Positions 1 to 7,199 of a stretch of DNA of 32,284 nucleotides are shown piece after piece. Numbering within the stretch: position 1 is the first letter of the stretch; the number at the start of each line of letters is the position of its first letter. Under the pieces are notes generated by a model. The model did not search any database and was not told the origin of the DNA. It saw only the letters and a list, made by a program, of their open reading frames with translations. The position numbers and the translations under genes are program-made. The stretch is from ZC4RG19 sp017577565 (GTDB lineage: Bacteria; Actinomycetota; Acidimicrobiia; Acidimicrobiales; VFJN01): NCBI GenBank assembly GCA_047459075.1, contig VSCH01000030.1, positions 1-32,284 of the forward strand, given 5' to 3'.

Positions 1-2
1 CC

Positions 3-167
3 GCCTACCGGGCGGGCGGCGGGTCGTCGATCTACGCGGACAGCCCGCTGCAGCGCCGCCGGCGCGACGTCGAGGCCGTGACCCAGCACTTCATCGTCAA
101 GCGGGGCACGATGCGGACGGCCGGCGGGGTGCTCGCCGGTCAGGGCATCGACGCCATGGTCTTCTGA
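3..167 (+). CDS. acyl-CoA dehydrogenase / flavin monooxygenase family protein, 3' end only
   Basis: Only the last 54 codons are in the window; the gene enters from the left edge, in frame from base 3, and stops with TGA at 165-167. The visible peptide includes AYRAGGSSIYADSPLQ, then RDVEAVTQHF and a short tail ending in DAMVF. This matches the C-terminal helical domain of acyl-CoA dehydrogenase-like proteins, particularly the branch that includes FMNH2-dependent hydroxylases of the HsaA/DszC type, where an 'A.R.GG...Y..SPLQR..RD..A..QH' block closes the flavin domain. Whether it is a dehydrogenase or a monooxygenase cannot be decided from this fragment. It converges on the DUF2332 gene with 12 bases between the two stops. 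Confidence 0.7.
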   Translation, partial: AYRAGGGSSIYADSPLQRRRRDVEAVTQHFIVKRGTMRTAGGVLAGQGIDAMVF

Positions 168-179
168 CGCCCCGCCGGG

Positions 180-1268
180 TCAGGGGCTGGCCGTGCCCAC
201 CGCGCTGCGGGCGTGGCCCCAGTAGACGGGGACGCCGTGGTACTCGGCCGTGGCCAGCACCTGCTCCGTGCCGCCCGGCCACCAGGTGAGGCGCAGGTCG
301 CCGACGGCGCCGGCCGGCTCGAACCGGAGCCAGGCGACCGGGGCGTCGGGCGTGGCCCGCTCGCCCGCCCGGCGGAGCGCGGCCCGCAGACGGTCGCGGG
401 AGGGGCCGTCGACGTACTGCCAGACGATCGTGTGGGCGACGACGGTGGCGACGCCCTCGACCGGCTCGGCCAGGCGGGCCTCGGCCCACGCGCCGAGGTC
501 GGCGGCGTCGACCGGGGCCGGCACCCGCGCGGCGACGGCGAACGCGGCCTCGAGGCGGGCCAGCCGGTCGACCTGGTCGGGCCAGAGGAAGGAGCGCAGC
601 CGCAGGCGCCCGTCCTCGGTGCCGACGTCGATGGGGTTGCGGTCGCAGCCGGCCCGCTCGGCGACCTCGACCGGCCCGCCGAGGTCGGGCAGCGGGCCGC
701 CGCCGACCGGCTGCCAGGCGCCCTCGAAGCGCACGGGGCTGTCGGGGTCGCCGAGGCAGGTCTCGCCGGTGTCGTACCAGTAGCGGTCCCAGCGCAGGTT
801 CAGCCCGGCGCTGGCGCCCAGCTCGAGCACCCGCAGCGGCAGGCCCGAGCGCCGGGCCACGAGGGCGTAGCCGGGGGCGAGCACGGCCGAGCGCCCGACC
901 TCGTTGGTCTGCACGCCCTCGTCCAGCCGGTCCTCGATGGCCGGCCGCAGCTCGGCCACGGTGGCGAGGAAGTCGGCCACCAGGCCCGGGCCGGGGCGGC
1001 CACCGGCCGAGGGGTAGTGGGCGGCGAGCGCCGGGGCCCGCCCCTCGAGCACCAACCGGTGCACCGCGCCGAGGAAGCGCAGCGCCAGCGCGGAGGCCAG
1101 CGGCTCGCCGGCCCGGGGACCGAGCACCTTGGCGCACACGCCGCCGGCCTCGACGTCGGCGGCGATGCCGGCGAGGAGCTCGGCGTAGAGCGAGGAACCG
1201 GCCCGTGCGCACGCCCGACGCTGGTGGTCGAGCGTGTCGGCGAGCGGCAACGACCGGGGGCGGGTCAC
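180..1268 (-). CDS. DUF2332 family protein
   Basis: A 362-residue protein matching the DUF2332 family, which is common in actinobacteria and proteobacteria and has no established function. Recognisable blocks are NEVGRSAVLAPGY, LELGASAGLNL followed by a W-D-R-Y segment, GCDRNPIDV, FLWPDQ, and a C-terminal EYHGVPVYWG. The LELGASAGLN block resembles a glycine-rich SAM-binding loop, so a methyltransferase-like fold is possible, but this is inference. I chose the GTG at 1266-1268 because AGGAGAGG lies just upstream. The same frame stays open much further upstream, but only as antisense to dxs. It is divergent from dxs. Confidence 0.85.
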   Translation of the reverse strand: MTRPRSLPLADTLDHQRRACARAGSSLYAELLAGIAADVEAGGVCAKVLGPRAGEPLASALALRFLGAVHRLVLEGRAPALAAHYPSAGGRPGPGLVADFLATVAELRPAIEDRLDEGVQTNEVGRSAVLAPGYALVARRSGLPLRVLELGASAGLNLRWDRYWYDTGETCLGDPDSPVRFEGAWQPVGGGPLPDLGGPVEVAERAGCDRNPIDVGTEDGRLRLRSFLWPDQVDRLARLEAAFAVAARVPAPVDAADLGAWAEARLAEPVEGVATVVAHTIVWQYVDGPSRDRLRAALRRAGERATPDAPVAWLRFEPAGAVGDLRLTWWPGGTEQVLATAEYHGVPVYWGHARSAVGTASP

Positions 1269-1323
1269 GGCCCCTCTCCTACCACCGCACCCGCCGGCAT
1301 GGGCAGTCCACGGTCGGGACAGG

Positions 1324-1329
1324 TACCGT
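1324..1329 (+). promoter_or_regulatory. putative -10 element (TACCGT) for dxs
   Basis: TACCGT fits the TANNNT form of an actinobacterial -10 and matches hexamers found before several other genes here. It would give a leader of roughly 50 nt before the dxs start. No convincing -35 is visible. Confidence 0.35.
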
Positions 1330-1388
1330 GGGGTGGCTGCTCGGGGCCGTCGCGCCTCCACTCGTCCACCGTCACCGGAGCCGCCTGC

Positions 1389-3236
1389 ATGCTCCTCGAG
1401 TCGATCCAGAACCCGGCAGATCTGCGCGATCTGACCTACGACCAGCTCGAACGCCTGGCGCGCGAGATCCGTGAGCGCATCGTCGAGGCCGTCTCGGCCA
1501 ACGGCGGGCACCTGGGCTCGAACCTGGGCGTCGTCGAGCTGACCATCGCGATGCACCGGGTGTTCGACTCGCCCCGTGACGTCCTGCTGTGGGACACCGG
1601 CCACCAGGCCTACGTCCACAAGATGCTCACCGGGCGCAGCAAGGCGTTCGCGACGCTGCGCCAGGCCGGCGGGCTGTCGGGCTACCCGTCCCGCGCCGAG
1701 TCGGAGCACGACTGGGTCGAGAACAGCCACGCCTCGACGATCCTCTGCTACGCCCACGGCCTGTCCGAGGCCTTCAAGCTGCAGGGCGTCGACGACCGCC
1801 GGATCGTGGCGGTCATCGGCGACGGCTCGCTGACCGGCGGCATGGCCTTCGAGGGCCTCAACAACCTGGGCCACTCCGGCAGCCGGGCGGTCATCATCCT
1901 CAACGACAACGGCCGCAGCTACGCACCGACCGTCTCCAAGCTGGGCGAGAGCCTCAGCCGCCTGCGCCTCAACCCGAGCTACGTCCGCAACCGGGCCCGG
2001 CTCGACAAGCTGCTCAGCGAGGTGCCGCTCGTCGGCGAGCACCTCGAGCGGGGCATGGACGGCGCCCTCGCCGCGCTGCGCGAGATCTTCGAGCCGCCGG
2101 CGTTCTTCGAGATGCTGGGCGTGCGCTACACGGGCCCCTTCGACGGCCACGACATCCCCGGCCTCGAGCGGGCGCTCCGGAACGCCAGCGAGTTCGACGG
2201 GCCCATCGTCGTCCACGTGCTCACCCAGAAGGGCCGGGGCTACGCGCCGGCCGAGAACGACCCGATCAAGCGCCTGCACGACACCTCCGAGGCCAAGCCC
2301 GGCAGCTACACGGCGGCGTTCACCGAGGCGATCATCAAGGAGGCCGAGCACCGGCCCGAGGTGGTGGCCATCACCGCCGCCATGCCCGACTCGACCGGGC
2401 TGCTGCCGTTCAAGGAGCGGTTCCCCGACCGGTTCTTCGACGTCGGCATCGCCGAGCAGCACGCCGTCACCGCGGCGGCCGGCATGGCCATGGGCGGCCT
2501 GCGCCCCGTGGTCGCCATCTACTCGACCTTCCTCACCCGGGCCTTCGACCAGGTCAACCTCGACGTCGCCCTCCACGGCCAGCCGGTCGTGTTCTGCCTC
2601 GACCGGGCCGGCATCACCGGCGACGACGGCGCCAGCCACCACGGCGTCCTCGACATGGTGCTGCTCTCGAAGGTGCCGGGCATGACGATCTTCGCCCCGT
2701 CCTCGTACCGCGAGCTGGGCGTCATGCTGCACGACGCCCTCGAGCTGTGCACCGACGGGCCGGCGGTCATCCGCTGGCCGAAGACGATGCCGCCCGAGGA
2801 CGACCCGCTGGACGAGGTCGGCTCCGGCCTGTCGGCGCGCAAGGTGCGGAACGGCCGCGACGTGTGCCTGCTCGCGGTGGGCAAGATGCTCGCCGCCGCC
2901 CGCGAGGCCGCCGAGCTGCTGGCGGCCGAGGGGATCGAGGCGACGGTGTGGGACGTGCGGGTGGCGAAGCCGCTCGACGAGGTCATGCTCGACGACGCCG
3001 CCGAGCACCCGGCGGTGGTCACGATCGAGGACGGCTACCGCGAGGGCGGCATCGGCACGGCCATCGCCACCCGGCTGGCCGAGCGGGCCGGGGGCACGCT
3101 GCCCCGCGTCTCCGTGCTGGGCGTCCCGGTGCAGTTCGTGCCGCACGGCAAGCCGGACGACATCCTCGCCTCGTTCGGCCTCGACGGCCCCGGCGTCGCC
3201 GCCGCGGCCCGGTCGCTCCTCGACCGCCCGGCCTGA
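1389..3236 (+). CDS. dxs: 1-deoxy-D-xylulose-5-phosphate synthase
   Basis: A 615-residue cytosolic enzyme that condenses pyruvate and glyceraldehyde 3-phosphate to DXP, the first step of the MEP isoprenoid pathway and a branch point to thiamine and pyridoxal; it needs thiamine diphosphate and Mg2+. Visible signatures are GHLGSNLGVVELT (residues 40-52), LWDTGHQAYVHK (67-78), SGYPSRAESEHD (97-108), the ThDP motif beginning GDGSLTGG (144-151) and ending LNDN (171-174), and the activating glutamate in FDVGIAEQH (E356). The C-terminal transketolase domain ends with VPVQFVPHGKPDDI. The length is slightly short for the family (about 620-640). ATG at 1389 follows GGAG about nine bases upstream and begins exactly where family homology does. 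No other MEP gene is in the window. Confidence 0.97.
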   Translation: MLLESIQNPADLRDLTYDQLERLAREIRERIVEAVSANGGHLGSNLGVVELTIAMHRVFDSPRDVLLWDTGHQAYVHKMLTGRSKAFATLRQAGGLSGYPSRAESEHDWVENSHASTILCYAHGLSEAFKLQGVDDRRIVAVIGDGSLTGGMAFEGLNNLGHSGSRAVIILNDNGRSYAPTVSKLGESLSRLRLNPSYVRNRARLDKLLSEVPLVGEHLERGMDGALAALREIFEPPAFFEMLGVRYTGPFDGHDIPGLERALRNASEFDGPIVVHVLTQKGRGYAPAENDPIKRLHDTSEAKPGSYTAAFTEAIIKEAEHRPEVVAITAAMPDSTGLLPFKERFPDRFFDVGIAEQHAVTAAAGMAMGGLRPVVAIYSTFLTRAFDQVNLDVALHGQPVVFCLDRAGITGDDGASHHGVLDMVLLSKVPGMTIFAPSSYRELGVMLHDALELCTDGPAVIRWPKTMPPEDDPLDEVGSGLSARKVRNGRDVCLLAVGKMLAAAREAAELLAAEGIEATVWDVRVAKPLDEVMLDDAAEHPAVVTIEDGYREGGIGTAIATRLAERAGGTLPRVSVLGVPVQFVPHGKPDDILASFGLDGPGVAAAARSLLDRPA

Positions 3237-3307
3237 CCGGCGTCCGCCGGTCCGGCCCGGTCGCGCTCGCCCGGCTCGCCCCGGCGCGCCGTCGCCAGCG
3301 CGGAACC

Positions 3308-3527
3308 GGCGTCCCTCGCCGCCGCATCGCCGCGTGAGCGACGCCAGGACGTCCGGGGGTCCGGCCACGGCCCGAGCCCCGGTGAACTGGCGTCCCTCCG
3401 CCCCACATCCCCATACGAGCGACGCCGGATCGAGCGCAGGTGGGCTGCACCCCCGCCCGACGCGCTCTGGCGTCGCTCACCGGCACATCCGCAGGTGGGG
3501 ACGCCGGAACGGGCGGGGGTGGGCTGC
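3308..3527. repeat. three degenerate ~80-nt repeats, each with an inverted repeat
   Basis: The left arm GGCGTC[C/G]CTC occurs at 3308-3317, 3389-3398 and 3469-3478, i.e. at spacings of 81 and 80 nt. Its complement GAGCGACGCC occurs at 3336-3345 and 3417-3426, with a degraded copy at 3496-3505, so each unit can fold with a loop of about 18 nt. The segments following units two and three also match: GGTGGGCTGC at 3439-3448 and 3518-3527, each followed by a CCCCGCCCGA-like run. This looks like a tandem, partly decayed REP-type element. Its function is unknown. Confidence 0.65.
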
Positions 3528-3571
3528 GCCGCCCCGCCCGACCCCGAGCGGACCCGGGGTGAGACGCGACA

Positions 3572-3602
3572 AGGCCCGGACCGGGTGTACCGGCCCGGGC
3601 CT
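3572..3602. terminator. GC-rich hairpin between converging dxs and nfuA
   Basis: AGGCCCGG (3572-3579) and CCGG (3581-3584) pair with CCGG (3590-3593) and CCGGGCCT (3595-3602), giving 8 + 4 base pairs around one A/C mismatch and a five-base loop. No T-run follows on either strand. It is a candidate U-less terminator for dxs readthrough, although it lies 335 nt past the dxs stop. Confidence 0.5.
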
Positions 3603-3710
3603 CTCCCCCTGGTCGCCCCCAGCAGAACAGAGGTCACCGTAGCTGAGCTCGGTGTCGCTTGTCACAAGTAGTTATCGACACTCGCGTCCAAAAGGTCACG
3701 GGTGCCGGCG

Positions 3711-3731
3711 AAAAAATCCACCGATCAGGTG
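3711..3731 (-). terminator. weak intrinsic terminator at the nfuA stop
   Basis: Read on the minus strand, CACC-TGATC-GGTG (3731-3719) is followed by GA and six T's (3716-3711). The stem is only four base pairs and the nfuA stop codon sits in the loop, so this is tentative. It is the only hairpin in the window followed by a T-run this long. Confidence 0.3.
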
Positions 3732-4327
3732 TAGTAGGGGTTCTCGCCCAGGCTGTGGTCGGTGACGTCGATGACCTCGCTGACCTCGGGGATGGCCTCG
3801 GTGATCGCCCGGGCGATGCCCTCGCGCAGCGTCATCGCCGACACCGCGCAGCCCTGGCAGCCGCCGCCCATGGTGACGAACACCTTGTCGCCCTCGACCC
3901 GGTCGAGCTGGGCGAAGCCGCCGTGCATGGCCAGAGCCGGGTTGATGCGGCCGTCCAGCAGCTGGCGGACCTTGTCCTCGATCGAGCCGGTGAGCTCGAT
4001 GTTCCCGGCGGACAGCGGGTCGGGCCGGTTGGGGTTGCGGAGGACGAGCCCCGCCTGCGCGCCGGTCCTCGGCACGTCGAGCGTGGCGCCCCGCAGGGCG
4101 TCGACGCTGTCGACGGGGACGATGACCGGCAGGTCGCCCTGGTGCTCGACCACGTCACCCGCGGCCTCGTCGGCGGAGGCGACCCGGTCGAAGGTCAGGT
4201 CGTAGGTGTACTCCACGCCCCGAACGCCCGTGACCTCGATGCGGAGCCCCAGCGACTCGGGATCGTCCTCCTGGGCGCGCAGCTCGAGGATCTTCTCGCG
4301 CGCCGCTTCGGTGACGGTCAGGACCAT
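3725..4327 (-). CDS. nfuA: NfuA-type Fe-S cluster carrier
   Basis: A 200-residue protein with the two-part NfuA architecture. Residues 1-105 form a degenerate A-type (IscA-like) domain without cysteine ligands. Residues 110-200 form a NifU C-terminal domain with GGGCQGC (C157, C160), the CxxC pair that bridges a [4Fe-4S] cluster between two subunits. Known NfuA proteins receive clusters from a scaffold and pass them to client enzymes in the cytosol. The MEP enzymes IspG and IspH are Fe-S proteins, but a link to nearby dxs is only a guess. It lies 41 nt downstream of the ABC-F gene on the same strand. ATG at 4325-4327 lacks a Shine-Dalgarno but has TAGCCT six bases upstream, so it may also be transcribed alone without a leader. 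Confidence 0.9.
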   Translation of the reverse strand: MVLTVTEAAREKILELRAQEDDPESLGLRIEVTGVRGVEYTYDLTFDRVASADEAAGDVVEHQGDLPVIVPVDSVDALRGATLDVPRTGAQAGLVLRNPNRPDPLSAGNIELTGSIEDKVRQLLDGRINPALAMHGGFAQLDRVEGDKVFVTMGGGCQGCAVSAMTLREGIARAITEAIPEVSEVIDVTDHSLGENPYYT

Positions 4328-4333
4328 GGGGTC

Positions 4334-4339
4334 AGGCTA
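4334..4339 (-). promoter_or_regulatory. putative leaderless -10 (TAGCCT) for nfuA
   Basis: TAGCCT on the minus strand is followed by six bases and then the ATG. This spacing puts transcription start at or next to the start codon and fits the pattern seen before other genes here. No clear -35 is visible. Confidence 0.4.
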
Positions 4340-4368
4340 CCGGCGGTGACCGTCCGTCCCCGCCCCGC

Positions 4369-6213
4369 TCAGATGGCGAGCCCCCGGGACTCGGCCTCCT
4401 CGGCCAGCTCGAGCCAGCGCTCCTCGGCCGCGGCCAGCTCGGCGGCGACGGTCGCCAGCTCCTCGGTGACCCGGGTCAGGGCGGCGTGGTCGCCGGCGGC
4501 CTCGGCCAGCTCGGCCTCCAGGGCGGCGTGGCGCTCCCCCAGCCGCCGGATCTCGGCGTCGACCTGGCGCAGCAGGTGCCGCAGCGTGCTCGGCGACCGC
4601 CCCTTGCGCTCGCGGGCCGGGCGCGACCCGGCCGTGCCGGCACCACCCCCGCGCCGGCCGTCGGCGCGCCCGCCCGGCCTGTCGCCCTCCCCCGGCCGCG
4701 GCGCCGGCCCGGCCCGGCCCCGGCGACGGGACCGGCGGCGCTGCTCCTCGTACGCCGCGTAGCCGCCCGGCACCCTGCCGACCCGCGACGGCCGCCCCGG
4801 CCCCTGGGGCTCGACCACGACGACGTCCTCGATCGTGCGCTCGAGGAACGCCCGGTCGTGGCTCACCACGACCAGCGTCCCCGGCCAGTCGTCGAGCAGG
4901 TCCTCGAGGGCGCGCAGGGTGTCGAGGTCGAGGTCGTTGGTCGGCTCGTCCAGCAGCAGGACGTTGGGCGCCGACCGGAGCACGAGCGCCAGCTGCAGCC
5001 GCCGCCGCTCGCCGCCGGACAGCAGCCGCACGGGCGCGAACTGGGCGTCGGTGTCGAACCACAGCCGCTCGAGCAGGGCGGCGTCGCTCCAGTCGGGCTG
5101 GCGGGTGGGGCCGGCCACGACGTCGCGCACCCGGGCGTCCGGCGGCAGCTCGACGCCCCGCTGGTCGTAGTAGCCGATCCGCACGGTCGAGCCCCGCACG
5201 ACCCGGCCCGAGCGGGGCTCCCGGCGCCCGGCGATCAGGTCGAGCAGCGTCGACTTCCCGCTCCCGTTGACGCCCACGACGCCGAGGCGCTCGCCCGGGC
5301 CGAGCAGCAGGTCGACGTGCTCGAACAGCGGCGGCCCGTCGCCGTGGCCGTCGGTGACGTCGTGCAGCTCGACCACCGTCTCGCCGAGGCGGGGCGTGCG
5401 GACCAGCTCGGCCAGCGGCAGGTCGCCGGCCCGGGCCGGCTCGGGGCCGCGCCCCTCGACGATCGCCCGGGCGGCGGCGACGTCGGCCTTGGGCTTGCGG
5501 GTCCGGGCCGGGGCGCCCCGCCGCAGCCAGGCCAGCTCGGCCCGGGCGAGGTTGCGCCGCTTGTGCTCGGCCTCCGCCTCCCGCTGGGCCCGCTCGGCCC
5601 GGGCCTCCAGGTAGGAGGCGTAGCCGCCCTCGTGCACGTGGGCGGCGCCCCGGTCGAGCTCGAGGATGCGGGTGGTCAGGCGGTCGAGCACGTGGCGGTC
5701 GTGGGTGACCAGCACGAGCCCGCCCCGGAAGGCGTCGAGGCGGTCCTCCAGCCAGGCGATGGCGTCGAGGTCGAGGTGGTTCGTCGGCTCGTCGAGGACG
5801 AGCAGGTCGCTCTCGGTGCCCTCCCCCAGCGCCACCAGCGTCCGGGCCAGGGCGACCCGCTTGGCCTGCCCGCCCGACAGGCGGTCGACCGGCGTGCCCG
5901 CCACGTCCGACAGGCCGAGGCGGTCGAGCACCGCCGCGCCCTCCCAGCCCCCGCCGACGACGTCGGCGACGGTGCCGTCGGGCAGCGTCGCCTGCTGGTC
6001 GAGGGCGACGACCCTCGCCCCCCGCCCCCGGCGCACGACGCCGGCGTCGGGCGTGACCGTGCCGGCGAGCACACCGAGCAGGGTCGACTTGCCGGTGCCG
6101 TTGATGCCGACCACGCCGAGCCGGTCGCCGCTGGCCACGGTCACCGACAGGTCGGTGAACAGCGGCTTGCCGGGCCGGCTGGCCGACAGTCCCTGGGCGT
6201 CGACGAGGATCAC
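4369..6213 (-). CDS. ABC-F family ATPase (Uup/EttA-like)
   Basis: A 614-residue protein with two ABC ATPase domains and no membrane segments, the hallmark of ABC-F proteins, which act on ribosomes as translation factors or antibiotic-protection proteins. First domain: Walker A GINGTGKST (36-44), LSGGQ (112-116), DEPTNHLD (141-148). An inter-domain linker with alternating basic and acidic helices covers about 200-260. Second domain: Walker A GVNGSGKST (314-322), LSGGE (398-402), DEPTNDLD (422-429). Residues ~470-540 are an Arg/Gly/Pro-rich low-complexity segment, followed by a C-terminal coiled coil (~545-610) as in Uup. GTG at 6211-6213 was chosen because homology begins there and TACGTT lies eight bases upstream. 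The exact subfamily and any resistance role cannot be told from sequence alone. Confidence 0.92.
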   Translation of the reverse strand: MILVDAQGLSASRPGKPLFTDLSVTVASGDRLGVVGINGTGKSTLLGVLAGTVTPDAGVVRRGRGARVVALDQQATLPDGTVADVVGGGWEGAAVLDRLGLSDVAGTPVDRLSGGQAKRVALARTLVALGEGTESDLLVLDEPTNHLDLDAIAWLEDRLDAFRGGLVLVTHDRHVLDRLTTRILELDRGAAHVHEGGYASYLEARAERAQREAEAEHKRRNLARAELAWLRRGAPARTRKPKADVAAARAIVEGRGPEPARAGDLPLAELVRTPRLGETVVELHDVTDGHGDGPPLFEHVDLLLGPGERLGVVGVNGSGKSTLLDLIAGRREPRSGRVVRGSTVRIGYYDQRGVELPPDARVRDVVAGPTRQPDWSDAALLERLWFDTDAQFAPVRLLSGGERRRLQLALVLRSAPNVLLLDEPTNDLDLDTLRALEDLLDDWPGTLVVVSHDRAFLERTIEDVVVVEPQGPGRPSRVGRVPGGYAAYEEQRRRSRRRGRAGPAPRPGEGDRPGGRADGRRGGGAGTAGSRPARERKGRSPSTLRHLLRQVDAEIRRLGERHAALEAELAEAAGDHAALTRVTEELATVAAELAAAEERWLELAEEAESRGLAI

Positions 6214-6221
6214 GGCTCCGG

Positions 6222-6227
6222 AACGTA
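6222..6227 (-). promoter_or_regulatory. putative leaderless -10 (TACGTT) for the ABC-F gene
   Basis: TACGTT on the minus strand, eight bases, then the GTG start. GGAG also occurs here but only two bases from the GTG, too close to work as a ribosome binding site. The leaderless reading therefore explains the start better. Confidence 0.45.
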
Positions 6228-6302
6228 CCGGTCGCCGCCGCCGGTGCCGCACGCCCGCCCCGCCGCCCGCCGGCGTGCCGCGACCGGCGGGCACCGCCGC
6301 AC

Positions 6303-6308
6303 TAGCGT
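6303..6308 (+). promoter_or_regulatory. putative leaderless -10 (TAGCGT) for the DUF3097 gene
   Basis: TAGCGT is followed by nine bases and the ATG at 6318. No Shine-Dalgarno is present. With TACGTT at 6222-6227 on the other strand it forms a compact divergent promoter region of about 100 nt. Confidence 0.45.
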
Positions 6309-6317
6309 CGTCGGCCC

Positions 6318-7145
6318 ATGCCCAGCGACGGCATCCTCTCCGGACCCCTCGACCTCGACGGACCCCGCCGCCGGCCGCCCAGCTACCCGACGGTCGAAGG
6401 CCGACCCGGGCTCGAGGTGCTGCACCGCGCCACCGGCGTCGAGGGCACCGTGATCGGCTTCGAGCACGGGGGCGTCGCCATCCGCGACCGGCACACGGGC
6501 AGGCGGCGCCTGGTGCGGGCCGATCCCGGCGGGTTCCGGGTGCAGGGGCGCAACGTCACCCTCGTCCCGCCCCGGGCGCCCCGCCCGCAGCGGCCGGCCC
6601 GCACGGCCTCGGGCTCGCGAGCGGTGGCCGGGCTCCGGCCCCGGGTGGCGCGGGCCAGCCGCATCCTCGTCGAGGGCATCCACGACGCCGAGCTGGTCGA
6701 GAAGGTGTGGGGCGACGACCTGCGCGTCGAGGGGGTCGTCGTCGAGCAGCTGGAGGGCATGGACCACCTCGACCGGGTGGTCGCCGAGTTCCGCCCCGGC
6801 CCCGGCCGCCGCCTCGGCGTCCTGCTCGACCACCTGGTCGACGGGTCGAAGGAGGCCCGGATGGCCGCCGCGGTGCGCCATCCCCACGTGCTCGTCACCG
6901 GCACGCCGTTCGTGGACGTCTGGCAGGCGGTGCGCCCCAGGGCGGCGGGCATCGACGCCTGGCCCGAGGTCCCCCCGGGCGAGCCGTGGAAGGAGGGGGT
7001 GCTCGCCCGGCTCGGCGTCCGGGCCACGCCGGGCGAGTTCTGGCGGACCCTGCTGGGGCGCGTGACCAGCTACGCCGACCTGGAGCCGGCGCTGGTGGGG
7101 GCCGTCGAGCAGCTCATCGACTTCGTCACCGCCCCCGACGGCTGA
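6318..7145 (+). CDS. DUF3097 family protein with a Toprim-like core
   Basis: A 275-residue protein of the actinobacterial DUF3097 family, function not established. Residues 1-105 form a basic N-terminal part with a small beta-rich stretch. The conserved core begins with RILVEGIHDAELVEKVWGDD (115-134) and continues through VVVEQLEGMDHL and GVLLDHLVDGSKE (167-179), then FVDVWQAVRP, LARLGV and the C-terminal LIDFV helix. The hydrophobic-VEG glutamate (E119) followed by an aspartate pair (D171, D175) recalls the Toprim nuclease/primase arrangement; see findings. ATG at 6318 has no Shine-Dalgarno but a well-placed TAGCGT. It is transcribed in the same direction as the O-methyltransferase 54 nt downstream, which has its own promoter. 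Confidence 0.85.
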   Translation: MPSDGILSGPLDLDGPRRRPPSYPTVEGRPGLEVLHRATGVEGTVIGFEHGGVAIRDRHTGRRRLVRADPGGFRVQGRNVTLVPPRAPRPQRPARTASGSRAVAGLRPRVARASRILVEGIHDAELVEKVWGDDLRVEGVVVEQLEGMDHLDRVVAEFRPGPGRRLGVLLDHLVDGSKEARMAAAVRHPHVLVTGTPFVDVWQAVRPRAAGIDAWPEVPPGEPWKEGVLARLGVRATPGEFWRTLLGRVTSYADLEPALVGAVEQLIDFVTAPDG

Positions 7146-7186
7146 GCCAGGTCACGGACGTCCAAGCGCGGCGCCCGCGCCGCCCG

Positions 7187-7192
7187 TACCGT
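7187..7192 (+). promoter_or_regulatory. putative leaderless -10 (TACCGT) for the O-methyltransferase
   Basis: TACCGT, seven bases, then ATG at 7200. The alternative in-frame GTG at 7191 overlaps this hexamer, which argues for the ATG as the true start. Confidence 0.45.
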
Positions 7193-7199
7193 GGCCGCC

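Larger units (their letters stand above)
3237..3724. other. 488-nt convergent intergenic region without a gene
   Basis: This lies between the converging stops of dxs and the NfuA gene. The open frames in it have no recognisable protein, start signal or family match. From left to right it holds about 70 nt of featureless GC-rich sequence, three degenerate hairpin repeats (3308-3527), a strong hairpin (3572-3602), and an AT-richer island (about 3650-3720) with CTTGTCACAAG at 3658-3668 and six A's at 3711-3716. I looked for tRNA acceptor and T-arm signatures and found none. Confidence 0.7.

Noticed and set aside
180..3368. A 1062-codon minus-strand open frame suggesting a DUF2332 fusion antisense to dxs
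   Set aside because: The part antisense to dxs is low-complexity V/D/G/R/H-rich sequence typical of GC-rich shadow frames. DUF2332 homology begins only at GTG 1268, which has its own ribosome binding site.
3572..3602. Possible tRNA or structured RNA at the strong hairpin
   Set aside because: No T-arm GTTCGA-type sequence, anticodon arm or acceptor pairing surrounds it; a simple terminator-like stem explains it.
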